Assembly (NCBI RefSeq): GCF_000472865.1 | Contig: NZ_AXAP01000007.1 | Span: 62,788 to 126,787, forward strand | Origin: Bradyrhizobium elkanii WSM2783 | Lineage (GTDB): Bacteria; Pseudomonadota; Alphaproteobacteria; Rhizobiales; Xanthobacteraceae | Direction: 5' to 3' | Length of the DNA stretch: 64,000 nt | Part shown: in pieces, positions 46,942 to 55,849 of the stretch | How the letters are laid out: each line of letters begins with the position of its first letter | Numbering within the stretch: position 1 is the stretch's first letter | Translations under genes and position numbers: made by a program | Notes under the pieces: generated by a model | The model's database searches: none | What the model was told of the DNA's origin: nothing | The model's input: the letters and a program-made list of their open reading frames with translations, nothing else

Positions 46942-48048
46942 TTAGAGGCACGTGACGCGTTCGGCGGCGAGGTAGCCGAACAACAGGCCGAGCCCGAACA
47001 GCAGCACCAGACCGGCCGCAGCGAACTCAATGCCGCGCATGAAGAGCGTGCCGCCGCCGTCGCGACCGGCGCTCAGGCGCTGGGCCACGCCGCGGGCGGA
47101 GACGGCGAGGATCGCGATGGTGGCCACCGTGATCGCGGTGCCGAGCCCCATCACGAAGGTTGCGGCGATGCCGGCCCAGAACAGGCCCTGCGCCAGCGCG
47201 AACACCAGCACCAGGATGGCGCCCGAGCAGGGCCGAATGCCAACGGTCACGATCGCGCTTAAGCCACGCCGCCAGCCGCCGGGACCGGCGAGCTCGCTCG
47301 GCTTGGGTCCGTGCGAATGGCCGCAATGCTCGTCATGGACATGCGCGTGCGCGTGGCCGTGCTGGTGGCCGTGGCCCTGATCGTGGTGATGATCATGGCC
47401 GTGGTCATGATGATGGTCCCGATGATGGTGACCGTGATCATGCCGACGAAGTGGGACGCCGGCGATGGCCGGTTCCGGCACATGCGTCTGCAGCGCGCGG
47501 AAGAATCCGCCGCCCTTGCTCCAGACTAGTCGCGCGCCGAACGCCGCGATCAGGGCGTAGCTGACGATCTCGATCACCCTCTCCGCGCCGCACATGGTCT
47601 TGGCGGTGGCATTGAGCAGCCAGGCGAAGATGCCGACGATCACCACCGCGACCAGCGACTGCATCAGGGCCGATGCAAACGACAGCGCAATGCCGCGCCG
47701 CGCGGTTTCCCGGTTGGCGACCAGATAGGAGGAGATCACCGCCTTACCATGGCCGGGACCGGCGGCGTGGAAGATCCCGTAAGCGAAGGAGACGCCAAGC
47801 AACGTCCAGACTGCATAGCCGTCGGTCTTGGCAACACGGATGGACGCGGAAATCTCGCGGTAGAATTCCCCCTGCTTGGCGAGCAGCCAGCCGATGATAC
47901 CGCCGACCTGCGGCTCGGCCGCCCGTCGCGGGGCGCCGAACGGATTTTGCGCTGACAGCGCATGCATCGCGGCATCGGCCAGCGCAAAGACTGCGAGCGC
48001 CACGGCGGCAATCGCCAGGCTACGCGCGACGGATGATCCCTGCTTCAT
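46942..48048 (-). CDS. NicO/RcnA-type nickel-cobalt exporter with a His-rich loop
   Basis: Exports Ni2+/Co2+ (possibly Zn2+). The ATG at 48048 overlaps the DUF1007 stop as ATGA. Length 368 residues; helices run from residue 8 on, with GVSFAYGIFHAAGPGHGKAV (the family's H-x5-GHG metal motif) and IVTVGIRPCSGAILVLVFAL in the second half. Between them, roughly residues 205-250, is a cytosolic loop with more than 20 His (HDHGHHHRDHHHDHGHDHHH and on), a metal chelating loop. The preceding DUF1007 protein is the usual periplasmic partner. Confidence 0.88.
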   Translation of the reverse strand: MKQGSSVARSLAIAAVALAVFALADAAMHALSAQNPFGAPRRAAEPQVGGIIGWLLAKQGEFYREISASIRVAKTDGYAVWTLLGVSFAYGIFHAAGPGHGKAVISSYLVANRETARRGIALSFASALMQSLVAVVIVGIFAWLLNATAKTMCGAERVIEIVSYALIAAFGARLVWSKGGGFFRALQTHVPEPAIAGVPLRRHDHGHHHRDHHHDHGHDHHHDQGHGHQHGHAHAHVHDEHCGHSHGPKPSELAGPGGWRRGLSAIVTVGIRPCSGAILVLVFALAQGLFWAGIAATFVMGLGTAITVATIAILAVSARGVAQRLSAGRDGGGTLFMRGIEFAAAGLVLLFGLGLLFGYLAAERVTCL

Positions 48049-48680
48049 GGACACTCCACCACGATCTTGTTGGCGAACATCGCGCCGAAGTTGGAGCTTT
48101 CGCCGCTCAGGAAGTTCTGCTCCCCGAGCTGCTGCGCGCTCGCGGTGCCGTCATTCGGCCGCTGGAATTGCAGCTTGCAGTCGGCCGGTGCGCCGACCAG
48201 CTTGGCGGGGTCCTTGTCGGCATATTTGAAGTCGATGAAGAAGGCGGGGTCGAACACTTCGAGCGAAAGCTGCCTGGTCTTGAACGGCGTCTTCGCCGGC
48301 AGCGTGAAGTGCAGCGTCAATTCCGTGTTGTTGTATTCGAGGAAATAATCGACCGGCTCGGTGAATTTCTGCTTCTTGCCGTCGGCCTTGGCGAAGGTGA
48401 AGTAGGCGTATTCCTTCAGCGACTCGACATTGGTCTGGGCGAGCGGCGCCAGCTCCTCGCGGGTGTAGGCGCCCTTGGTCTTGGCCTCGATGCCCTGCAG
48501 CGCATAGGTCGAGAACATGTCGTCGAAAGTCCAGGCGTGGCGGACGCCGGTGATGGTGCCGTCGGGCGCATAGATCACCTCGCTCCTGGCGGTAATCCAG
48601 ACATGCGGATGGGCTTGTGCGGCGGCCGTGCCGAGCATCACGGCGCCGGCGGCCAGGAGGCCGAGCCAGTTGCGGGACAT
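48045..48680 (-). CDS. DUF1007 periplasmic protein, partner of the NicO exporter
   Basis: MSRNWLGLLAAGAVMLGTAAAQAHPHVW: signal peptide cut after AQA, then the HPHVWITARSEVIYAPDG motif of DUF1007 (His pair for metal). Later HAWTFDDMFSTYALQG and YDKD-like VFDPAFFIDFKYAD are conserved. Length 211 residues. Upstream 31 codons of the open frame lack a signal. DUF1007 is fused to or next to NicO exporters in many proteobacteria, so it likely delivers or senses the metal. Four-base overlap with its partner. Confidence 0.85.
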   Translation of the reverse strand: MSRNWLGLLAAGAVMLGTAAAQAHPHVWITARSEVIYAPDGTITGVRHAWTFDDMFSTYALQGIEAKTKGAYTREELAPLAQTNVESLKEYAYFTFAKADGKKQKFTEPVDYFLEYNNTELTLHFTLPAKTPFKTRQLSLEVFDPAFFIDFKYADKDPAKLVGAPADCKLQFQRPNDGTASAQQLGEQNFLSGESSNFGAMFANKIVVECP

Positions 48681-48690
48681 GCGCCTCACT

Positions 48691-50763
48691 TCAGGCGGCC
48701 TCGGCAGTCTCGAGCAGCCCGCGCCGGCGGAGCAGTGCATCCGGCTCCGGCTCGCGACCGCGGAAGGCGACATAGGCCTCTTCCGGATCGCGCGAGCCGC
48801 CCGACGAATAGATGTCGTCGAGCAGGCGCTTTGCGGTCGCGGGATCGAAGATGTCGCCGGCCTCCTCGAAGGCGCCGAAGGCGTCCGCGTCCATCACCTC
48901 CGACCACATGTAGCTGTAATAACCGGCGGCATAGTGGTCGCCGGAGAAGATGTGGCCGAACTGGGTCGGCCGGTGCCGCAGCGCGATCTCGGCGGGCATG
49001 CCGATCTTCTCGAGCTCCTGCTTCTCGAAGGCCCTGACGTCGCGGCTGGCTTCGGCCGGCTGGGTGTGGAATTCGAGGTCGATCAGCGCCGAGGATACGA
49101 ACTCCACGGTGGCAAAACCCTGGTTGAACTTCCGCGCGGCGACGAAGCGCCGCAGGAGATCGTCCGGCAGCGGCTCGCCGGTCTCATAGTGCCTTGCGAA
49201 GCGCTGCAGCACCTCCGGCCGCTCCTGCCAGTGCTCGTAAAGCTGCGACGGCAGCTCGACGAAATCGGTGAACACGGAGGTGCCCGACAGCGAGGGATAG
49301 GTGACGTTGGACAGCATGCCGTGCAGGCCGTGGCCGAATTCGTGGAACAGGGTGCGGGCATCGTCCGGCGACAGCAGCGCGGGCTCGCCGCCCGCGCCCT
49401 TGGCGAAATTGCAGACATTGATGACGAGCGGGGCAACCGCGCCGTCGAGCTGCTGCTGATCGCGCAGCGAGGTCATCCAGGCGCCGGAGCGCTTCGAGGG
49501 GCGGGCGTAATAGTCGCCGTAGAACAGCGCCTTGTGCTTGCCGTCGCGATCCCTGACTTCCCAGACCCGGACGTCGGGGTGCCAGGCCGGGATATCCTTG
49601 CGCTCCTCGAAGGTGACGCCGAACAGGCGGGTGGCGCAGTCGAAGGCGGCCTCGATCATGTGGTCGAGCACAAGATAGGGCTTGATCGCGGCGTCATCGA
49701 AATTGGCGCTGATCTGCCGAAGCTTCTCGGCGTAGTAGCGCCAATCCCAGGCTGCCAGCGCAAAATTGCCGCCCTCCTCCGCGATCAGCTCCTGCATCGC
49801 GTCGCGGTCGGCGAGCGCCCGCGCCCGCGCCGGCTTCCAGACCCGCTCCAAGAGGCCGCGCACGGCGTCCGGCGTTTTCGCCATGGAATCCTCGAGCCGG
49901 TAGGAGGCGTAGTTCGGGAAGCCCATGATCTTGGCGGCTTCCTCGCGCAGCGCCAGGATCTCGACGATGGTCGCGTTGTTGTCGTGGGCGTTGCCATTGT
50001 CGCCACGCGCGGTGAAGGCCTTGAAGACCTTTTCGCGCAGGTCGCGGCGATCGGAGGTTTTCAGGAACGGCTCGACCGAGGAGCGCGACAGCGTCACGAT
50101 CGCCTTGCCGGCCATCCCGCGCTCTTCCGCCGCGGCCTTGGCGGCGGCGACAAAGCTGTCCGACAGCCCGGCGCGGTCGTCCTCGCCGAGCTCCATGAAC
50201 CAGTCCTGCTCGTCGCCGAGCAGATGGTGGCTGAAGCTGGTGCCGAGATGGGCGAGCCGCTCGTTGATCGCGGCCATCCGCGCCTTGGCGGCGTCGTCGA
50301 GGCCGGCGCCGGCGCGGCGGAAGCGCGTATAGGTGCGCTCCAGCAGCCTGAGCTGTTCGCCGCTCAGGCCGAGCGAGGCGCGGTTCTGGTGCAAGAGCGC
50401 GATGCGGCCGAACAGCACGGCGTTCATCATGATCGGGTTCCAGTGCCGCGCCATCCGCAAGGAGACTTCCTTGTCGATCTCCAGGATCGCCGGATTGGAG
50501 TGCGCCGACACCAGGTCATAGAACACCGCCGAGACCTTGGAGAGCAGCTTGCCGGAACGCTCCAGCGCGGTGATGGTGTTGTCGAAGTCCGGCGCCGCCG
50601 GATCGTGGACGATCGCGCCGATCTCGGCGGAGTGATCGGCAAAGGCCTGCTCGAAGGCGGGCAGGAAATGCTCGGGCTTGATCTCGTCGAAGGGCGGCGT
50701 CTCGAACGGCGTCTGCCAGCCCTGCAGCAGCGGGTTGGCCAAACCTTGCGAACTTGCCGACAT
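48691..50763 (-). CDS. M3-family oligopeptidase (OpdA/Dcp type)
   Basis: Zinc peptidase that degrades peptides, including signal-peptide fragments. Length 690 residues, typical. TPFDEIKPEHFLPAF-like start (TPPFDEIKPEHFLPAFEQAF) fits the family. Zinc site HEFGHGLHG at residues 474-482 with the catalytic Glu475 and the third ligand Glu in the block FVELPSQLYEHW about 28 residues on. Cytosolic, with no signal. The 3' end is 10 bases past the start of the DUF1007 gene on the same strand, so the three genes may share a transcript. Confidence 0.93.
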   Translation of the reverse strand: MSASSQGLANPLLQGWQTPFETPPFDEIKPEHFLPAFEQAFADHSAEIGAIVHDPAAPDFDNTITALERSGKLLSKVSAVFYDLVSAHSNPAILEIDKEVSLRMARHWNPIMMNAVLFGRIALLHQNRASLGLSGEQLRLLERTYTRFRRAGAGLDDAAKARMAAINERLAHLGTSFSHHLLGDEQDWFMELGEDDRAGLSDSFVAAAKAAAEERGMAGKAIVTLSRSSVEPFLKTSDRRDLREKVFKAFTARGDNGNAHDNNATIVEILALREEAAKIMGFPNYASYRLEDSMAKTPDAVRGLLERVWKPARARALADRDAMQELIAEEGGNFALAAWDWRYYAEKLRQISANFDDAAIKPYLVLDHMIEAAFDCATRLFGVTFEERKDIPAWHPDVRVWEVRDRDGKHKALFYGDYYARPSKRSGAWMTSLRDQQQLDGAVAPLVINVCNFAKGAGGEPALLSPDDARTLFHEFGHGLHGMLSNVTYPSLSGTSVFTDFVELPSQLYEHWQERPEVLQRFARHYETGEPLPDDLLRRFVAARKFNQGFATVEFVSSALIDLEFHTQPAEASRDVRAFEKQELEKIGMPAEIALRHRPTQFGHIFSGDHYAAGYYSYMWSEVMDADAFGAFEEAGDIFDPATAKRLLDDIYSSGGSRDPEEAYVAFRGREPEPDALLRRRGLLETAEAA

Positions 50764-50892
50764 GCGAAATCCTATTTTTGTCCAAGATATTGCGGCAAAC
50801 TATACCACACCGGGCGGCAATTTTGGGCCTTTTGCGCTTGATCGCAGGGCCCATTTCAGGGACATTGCGCCCCTCAAAAAGGACCTTCTTCC

Positions 50893-51153
50893 ATGAGCCT
50901 GCAGCCCTCCTCCACCGGCAACCGCCAGATCGTCTGGCCGAGCGTGATCACCGTGATCAGCGCGGCGATCCTGATCGGCGCGGAAGTGTTCGGCGCTGCC
51001 TTCGCCGGCGGCTGGGCGCTCGCGATCCTGCTCGGGCTCGAGGACACCGCCGCGCACATCCTGCAAGCGGTGCTGTTCGCGCTCGGCGTCCTCGTGATGA
51101 TCGCGTTCATCCGCGCGGCGCAGCGCATCGAGCCGTTCACGCGGCGCGCGTGA
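50893..51153 (+). CDS. Small membrane protein with two helices, 86 aa
   Basis: Starts MSLQPSSTGNRQIVWPSVIT. Two hydrophobic segments (about residues 15-37, VITVISAAILIGAEVFGAAF, and 53-75, AAHILQAVLFALGVLVMIAF) are joined by a loop containing GLEDTAAHI, and the tail is basic (RAAQRIEPFTRRA). Unknown function. It diverges from the M3 oligopeptidase with about 130 bases between. Codon use resembles the neighbours. Confidence 0.65.
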   Translation: MSLQPSSTGNRQIVWPSVITVISAAILIGAEVFGAAFAGGWALAILLGLEDTAAHILQAVLFALGVLVMIAFIRAAQRIEPFTRRA

Positions 51154-51354
51154 GGCGCGACTGCGAAAACACTGTGGCAGAAGGCTCCAAACGCGCAGCC
51201 GACTGCTAGCTTCTCTTAACGTCCATTCATATTCGACGCGGTGCGCGCGTGCAGCGACAAACAATCGCAAGCTCGCGTTAGGGAAATCTGCGCGCAGCCC
51301 AAAAAAATTCTTGCGCGGCTGAGTCAAAACACTTATTTCCAACCTTGCCCAATT

Positions 51355-51810
51355 TCGCACGTGCCTGTGGTCGTGTGTCAGTCGGTAGGTATCCGGACAA
51401 GAGGCCGGACAGCCGCCAAGGGATGAAGAACCGAGGGTCGCCTCTGAAGCGGCCAGCATCTCTCTCAAGGGATGCCGATGAAGGTCTCTCCATCTCTTGC
51501 AACCGTGACTGGCAGCCGGAGGCGAACCGGCGCACCCCGCTCTCAACGGGGGACGCGACTTAAAGCAACGACGGAGCGGGCTTTTTTGGTCTCTACCGGC
51601 ATTCCAACGCCGGCGCGGGCTACTGAAAAGGCTTGTCCTTCATTGCCAGGTGAGCGGGCGGGAAATCTCCCAACCAATCCACGGCAGCACAGTCTGGTTT
51701 GAGTTTTTTGGCTTCGTTGCGCCTCCATCGCGCAATTCGGCCAAGGCACTCTTATCCGACGTCACGTTTTTTGAATGCGGCCCCGTCGCTGGGGTCGTTG
51801 GGAGAGTGCC
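51355..51810 (+). promoter_or_regulatory. Long structured leader of the ornithine decarboxylase gene (speF-motif type)
   Basis: There is no credible gene between 51154 and 51811. The leader contains a conditional terminator: CCCGCTC (51536-51542) pairs with GAGCGGG (51574-51580) before TTTTTT, while CCCCG/CGGGG (51535-51539, 51547-51551) gives a competing hairpin. Alphaproteobacterial ornithine decarboxylase genes have the speF motif in this place (recalled from computational motif surveys). A short ORF (51423-51563) ends between the two hairpins. Limits are estimated; the 5' end is not mapped. Confidence 0.6.
51574..51590 (+). terminator. Attenuator-type terminator in the decarboxylase leader
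   Basis: The 3' arm GAGCGGG followed by CTTTTTT; the 5' arm is CCCGCTC at 51536. It is mutually exclusive with the CCCCG/CGGGG hairpin. Confidence 0.6.
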
Positions 51811-52953
51811 ATGACCGAGCGCATCCAGGAATTCCTGCGTCACCGCCGCAGCGAGGGCCTCGACACCGAGCCGTGCCTCGTCGTCGACCTCGAAGTCGTG
51901 CGCGACAACTACCAGAGCTTCGCGAAGGCGTTGCCGGACAGCCGCGTGTTCTACGCGGTGAAGGCCAACCCGGCGCCGGAAGTGCTGTCGCTGCTCGCCT
52001 CGCTCGGCTCCTGCTTCGACACTGCGACCGTCGCCGAGATCGAGATGGCGCTGGCGGCAGGCGCGACGCCGGACCGCATCTCCTATGGCAACACGATCAA
52101 GAAGGAGCGCGATATCGCGCGTGCCTTCGCGCTCGGCATTCGCCTGTTCGCGGTCGACTGCGCCGCCGAGGTCGAGAAGGTCGCCCGTGCCGCCCCCGGC
52201 GCGAAGGTGTTCTGCCGCATCCTCTACGACTGCGCCGGCGCCGAATGGCCGCTGTCGCGCAAGTTCGGCTGCGACCCGGAGATGGCGGTCGACGTGCTCG
52301 ACCTCGCCAAGCGGCTGGGCCTGGAGCCCGTCGGCATCTCCTTCCATGTTGGCTCGCAGCAGCGCAAGGTGAAGGCGTGGGACCGTGCGCTGGCGATGGC
52401 CTCGACCGTGTTCCGTGACTGCGCCGAGCGCGGGATCAACCTGTCCATGGTCAACATGGGCGGCGGCTTCCCGACCAAGTACCTGAAGGACGTGCCGCCG
52501 GTGGTGCAGTACGGCCGGTCGATCTTCCGCGCGCTGCGCAAGCATTTCGGCAACCAGATCCCGGAGACGATCATCGAGCCCGGCCGCGGCATGGTCGGCA
52601 ATGCCGGCATCATCGAGACCGAAGTCGTTCTGATCTCCAGGAAGAGCGACGAGGACGAGGTGCGCTGGGTCTATCTCGACATCGGCAAGTTCGGCGGTCT
52701 CGCCGAGACGATGGATGAGTCGATCCGCTACGCGATCCGCACTCCGCATGACGGCGCGGACATGACGCCGTGCGTGCTTGCTGGCCCGACCTGCGACTCG
52801 GCCGACGTCTTGTACGAGAAGCTGCCGTATCCGCTTCCGGTGACGCTCGAGATCGGCGACAAGCTGCTGATCGAGGGGACCGGCGCCTATACGTCGACCT
52901 ACTCGTCGGTGGCCTTCAACGGCATCCCGCCGCTGAGGACCTACCACATCTGA
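51811..52953 (+). CDS. Ornithine/lysine decarboxylase, type III PLP fold
   Basis: Makes putrescine from ornithine, the first step to polyamines. From MTERIQEFLRHRRSEGLDTE it has 380 residues. The PLP Lys51 is in VFYAVKANP; GSCFDTATVAEIE, SYGNTIKKERD, HVGSQQRKVKAWDRAL, MVNMGGGFPTKY, EPGRGMVGNAG and AGPTCDSADVLYE (C-terminal catalytic Cys-Asp) follow in the right order. The fold-III barrel, like eukaryotic ODC, is usual in alphaproteobacteria. A homospermidine synthase gene lies 1.4 kb on, so putrescine probably goes to homospermidine. Confidence 0.92.
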   Translation: MTERIQEFLRHRRSEGLDTEPCLVVDLEVVRDNYQSFAKALPDSRVFYAVKANPAPEVLSLLASLGSCFDTATVAEIEMALAAGATPDRISYGNTIKKERDIARAFALGIRLFAVDCAAEVEKVARAAPGAKVFCRILYDCAGAEWPLSRKFGCDPEMAVDVLDLAKRLGLEPVGISFHVGSQQRKVKAWDRALAMASTVFRDCAERGINLSMVNMGGGFPTKYLKDVPPVVQYGRSIFRALRKHFGNQIPETIIEPGRGMVGNAGIIETEVVLISRKSDEDEVRWVYLDIGKFGGLAETMDESIRYAIRTPHDGADMTPCVLAGPTCDSADVLYEKLPYPLPVTLEIGDKLLIEGTGAYTSTYSSVAFNGIPPLRTYHI

Positions 52954-53093
52954 CGTCTCTTACCTCTCGCGCTTGCGGGAGAGGGAGAAGAAAACAGGGA
53001 GCCGGCCTGCCGGCTCCCTCCCCGACATTTTCGAATTTTCGAACGACGCTTTCACCGGTGTGCCCCGCCGCTGGAAGCGGGGACTGACGTGCC

Positions 53094-53684
53094 ATGACTG
53101 CTTTGCGGAAGACCACCGTTGCCCTCACCCCGAGCGCCGCTCCGTTCGCGATCCGTGCGGAACGTTCCTCGGACGTCGAGGCGCGTGAAATGCTGCTGGA
53201 TGCCTGCTTTGGCGAGAACCGCCATCAGCGCACATGCCAGCGCCTGCGCGACGGACGCGCGCCCGCCGAAGGCCTTGCGCTGTCGGCGGTCGCAAGCGGC
53301 CGGCTGGTCGGTACCGTTCGGTTGTGGCACGTCAGCGCCGGGGGCAACCCCGCGCTGATGCTGGGGCCACTGGCGGTGGATTCCACCTGCCGCGGCCTCG
53401 GTGTCGGCGCCGCGCTGATGGACCGCGCGATTTCGATCGCGCGGACGCGCGGCCACGGGGCGGTGATCCTGCTCGGCGATGTGCCCTATTACGCCCGCTT
53501 CGGCTTCTCGCCGGAGAGGATGAGCGAACTCGTGCTGCCCGGCCCGTTCGAGCGCGACCGGCTGCTCGGCCTCGAACTTGCCGAGGGCGCGCTCGACGGC
53601 GCCAGCGGCATGGTCACCGCGACCGGCGCATTGCTGCTCAAACGCAAGGCACGCGCATTGCGCGCCGTGCCGCAGGCCGCGTGA
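53094..53684 (+). CDS. GNAT-family N-acetyltransferase
   Basis: Acetylates an unknown amine or protein using acetyl-CoA. Length 196 residues. The GNAT core is FAIRAERSSDVEAREMLLDA, then LALSAVASGRLVGTVRLWHV, MLGPLAVDSTCRGLGVGAAL (acetyl-CoA pyrophosphate loop, R-x-x-G-x-G/A), and DVPYYARFGFSPE. The 40 C-terminal residues add a helix. Its position between ornithine decarboxylase and homospermidine synthase suggests a polyamine substrate, but neighbours alone cannot prove that. Confidence 0.85.
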   Translation: MTALRKTTVALTPSAAPFAIRAERSSDVEAREMLLDACFGENRHQRTCQRLRDGRAPAEGLALSAVASGRLVGTVRLWHVSAGGNPALMLGPLAVDSTCRGLGVGAALMDRAISIARTRGHGAVILLGDVPYYARFGFSPERMSELVLPGPFERDRLLGLELAEGALDGASGMVTATGALLLKRKARALRAVPQAA

Positions 53685-53695
53685 CGGTTGCGATC

Positions 53696-53866
53696 ATGGC
53701 CGAAAGCCTTCCCGCAACCAGCGACGTCGCGCGCCCAGTTCTGCGCAGCATCATCACCACCATCGTCCTGATCCTGATCTCGGTCATGATCGTCAGGGAC
53801 ATCTTCGTGCGCCGCTGGAGCTCGCCGTCCGCGCCGGCAGCAGATACGACCCAGCACTCCCGCTGA
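53696..53866 (+). CDS. Single-helix small membrane protein, 56 aa
   Basis: Reads MAESLPATSDVARPVLRSII, TTIVLILISVMIVRDIFVRR, WSSPSAPAADTTQHSR. A single transmembrane helix at about residues 17-37 with basic residues after it (inside-positive), and a short polar tail. The ATG is 12 bases after the GNAT stop, so it probably belongs to the same operon. Below the usual annotation length; function unknown. Confidence 0.5.
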   Translation: MAESLPATSDVARPVLRSIITTIVLILISVMIVRDIFVRRWSSPSAPAADTTQHSR

Positions 53867-53964
53867 TCGCAAAACCAGCACGTGAGGTTTGCGCGGGCGG
53901 GAAAATCCCGTAAACCCGCGCAAGTACCCGTATGTCCCGCAACGCTGAGAATAGGAGGTCCTGA

Positions 53965-54354
53965 ATGTCCCGACGCCTGATTTCGACCGGCTCGCCTTTC
54001 GAGAGGACCGCCGGCTACAGCCGCGCCGTGATCGACGGCGATTTCGCATTCGTCGCCGGAACCACCGGCTATGACTACACGACGATGGCAATGCCTGAAG
54101 ATGTCACGAGCCAGTCACGGAACTGTTTCAAGACCATCGAGGCCGCCTTGAAGGAAGGCGGCTTCGCGCTGGCCGACATCGTCCGCGCGACCTACTACCT
54201 GACGGATGCCAAGGACGCGGACGCCCACTTCGCGGTCTGCGGCGAGTTTCTCGGCGACATCCGCCCGGCCGCAACGCTCTTGATCGTCGCGGGACTCTTG
54301 AAGCCTGAGATGAAGGTCGAGATCGAAGTCACCGCGAAACGACGTACCGCCTGA
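53965..54354 (+). CDS. RidA-family (YjgF/YER057c) protein
   Basis: RidA proteins hydrolyse reactive enamine or imine intermediates made by PLP enzymes. Length 129 residues. GYSRAVIDGDFAFVAGTTGY, MPEDVTSQSRNCFKTIEAAL, DIVRATYYLTD, RPAATLLIVAGLLKPEMKVE match the family; the usual RxxG pattern with the substrate Arg appears as IRPAATLLIV. A PLP decarboxylase lies upstream in the same cluster, so a role in clearing its by-products is possible. AGGAGGTCCTGA precedes the ATG, a strong ribosome site. Confidence 0.87.
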   Translation: MSRRLISTGSPFERTAGYSRAVIDGDFAFVAGTTGYDYTTMAMPEDVTSQSRNCFKTIEAALKEGGFALADIVRATYYLTDAKDADAHFAVCGEFLGDIRPAATLLIVAGLLKPEMKVEIEVTAKRRTA

Positions 54355-54402
54355 ACCACCAAACCTGTCCACCCGCTCGAGCCAATCTCCTGGAGATATT
54401 AG

Positions 54403-55833
54403 ATGAGCCCCTCCTCGCAGATCCACGCCAAGATTTCCGGCCCCATTGTCATGATCGGCTTCGGCTCGATCGGCAAAGGCACGCTGCCTCTGATCGAGCG
54501 GCATTTCGACTATGACAAGTCGCGCTTCGTCATCATCGATCCGCATGAGGACGGCGAGCTCGCCAAGAAGCATGGCGTGCGCTTCATCAAGGATGGCGTC
54601 ACCCGCGACAATTACCGCGAACTGCTGGTGCCGCTGCTCACCGCCGGCGGCGGCCAGGGCTTCTGCGTCAACCTCTCGGTCGACACCTCCTCGGTCGACA
54701 TCATGACGCTGTGCCGCGAGATCGGCGCGCTCTACATCGACACCGTGATCGAGCCGTGGGCCGGCTTCTATTTCGACAAGAACATCGGCACCGAAGGGCG
54801 CTCGAACTACGCACTGCGCGAGACCCTGCTGGCCGCCAAGCGCAAGAACCCGGGCGGCATCACCGCGGTCTCCACCTGCGGCGCCAATCCCGGCATGGTG
54901 TCCTGGTTCGTCAAGCAGGCGCTGCTCGACATCGCCCGCGACACCGGCGTCGAATTCAACGAACCGAAGAGCCGCGAGGGCTGGGGCCAGCTCGCCCATA
55001 AGCTCGGCGTCAAGGGCATCCATATCGCCGAGCGCGACACCCAGCGTTCGAAGAAGCCGAAGCCGATGAACGTCTTCGTCAACACCTGGTCGGTCGAGGG
55101 CTTCGTCTCCGAGGGCCTGCAGCCGGCCGAGCTCGGCTGGGGCACCCATGAGAAGTGGATGCCGGAGAACGGCCGCACGCACGCGCATGGTTGCCAGGCC
55201 GCGATCTATCTGCTGCAGCCGGGCGCCAACACCCGCGTGCGCTCCTGGTGCCCGACTCCAGGCGCGCAATACGGCTTCCTCGTCACCCATAACGAGTCGA
55301 TCTCGATCGCGGACTATTTCACCGTACGCGACGGCGAGAAGGTGATCTATCGCCCGACCTGCCACTACGCCTATCACCCGGCCAACGACGCCGTGCTGTC
55401 GCTGCACGAGATGTTCGGCGCTGCGGGGCGGATGCAGCCGAAATGGCACATCCTCGACGAGAACGAGATCGAGGACGGCATCGACGAGCTCGGCGTGCTG
55501 CTCTATGGCCACGCCAAGAACGCCTATTGGTACGGCTCGCAGCTCTCGATCGAGGAGACCCGCCGGATTGCGCCCTATCAGAACGCGACCGGCATGCAGG
55601 TGTCCTCGGCCGTGCTTGCCGGCATGGTCTGGGCGCTGGAAAATCCGGAAGCCGGCATCGTCGAAGCCGACGAATTGGATTTCCACCGCTGCCTGGAAAT
55701 CCAGCGGCCATATCTCGGCCCGGTGAAGGGTTTCTACACCGACTGGACCCCGCTGAACGACAGGCCGGGCCTGTTTGCCGAGGACATCGACACGTCCGAT
55801 CCCTGGCAGTTCCGGAACGTGCTGGTGCGCTGA
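54403..55833 (+). CDS. hss: Homospermidine synthase
   Basis: Uses NAD+ to transfer an aminobutyl group from putrescine or spermidine to putrescine, making homospermidine, the main triamine in rhizobia. Length 476 residues, family norm. GPIVMIGFGSIGKGTLPLIE is the NAD-binding loop; LSVDTSSVDIMTLCREIGAL, AVSTCGANPGMVSWFVKQAL, GWGQLAHKLGVKGIHIAERD, VNTWSVEGFVSEGLQPAELG and CHYAYHPANDAVLSLHEM follow. TGGAGATATTAG precedes the start. It completes the polyamine cluster with the ornithine decarboxylase. Confidence 0.94.
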   Translation: MSPSSQIHAKISGPIVMIGFGSIGKGTLPLIERHFDYDKSRFVIIDPHEDGELAKKHGVRFIKDGVTRDNYRELLVPLLTAGGGQGFCVNLSVDTSSVDIMTLCREIGALYIDTVIEPWAGFYFDKNIGTEGRSNYALRETLLAAKRKNPGGITAVSTCGANPGMVSWFVKQALLDIARDTGVEFNEPKSREGWGQLAHKLGVKGIHIAERDTQRSKKPKPMNVFVNTWSVEGFVSEGLQPAELGWGTHEKWMPENGRTHAHGCQAAIYLLQPGANTRVRSWCPTPGAQYGFLVTHNESISIADYFTVRDGEKVIYRPTCHYAYHPANDAVLSLHEMFGAAGRMQPKWHILDENEIEDGIDELGVLLYGHAKNAYWYGSQLSIEETRRIAPYQNATGMQVSSAVLAGMVWALENPEAGIVEADELDFHRCLEIQRPYLGPVKGFYTDWTPLNDRPGLFAEDIDTSDPWQFRNVLVR

Positions 55834-55849
55834 CCCGCGCGCTCCTCTC

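Noticed and set aside
47311..47529. Met/Val-rich plus-strand frame (MRMAAMLVMDMRVRVAVLVA)
   Set aside because: It is the complement of the His-rich loop of the NicO gene; CAT codons read as ATG on the other strand give a false membrane protein.
51423..51563. 46-codon frame in the decarboxylase leader as a protein gene
   Set aside because: Kept only as a possible leader peptide; its ribosome site is abutting the ATG and the sequence is likely constrained as RNA.
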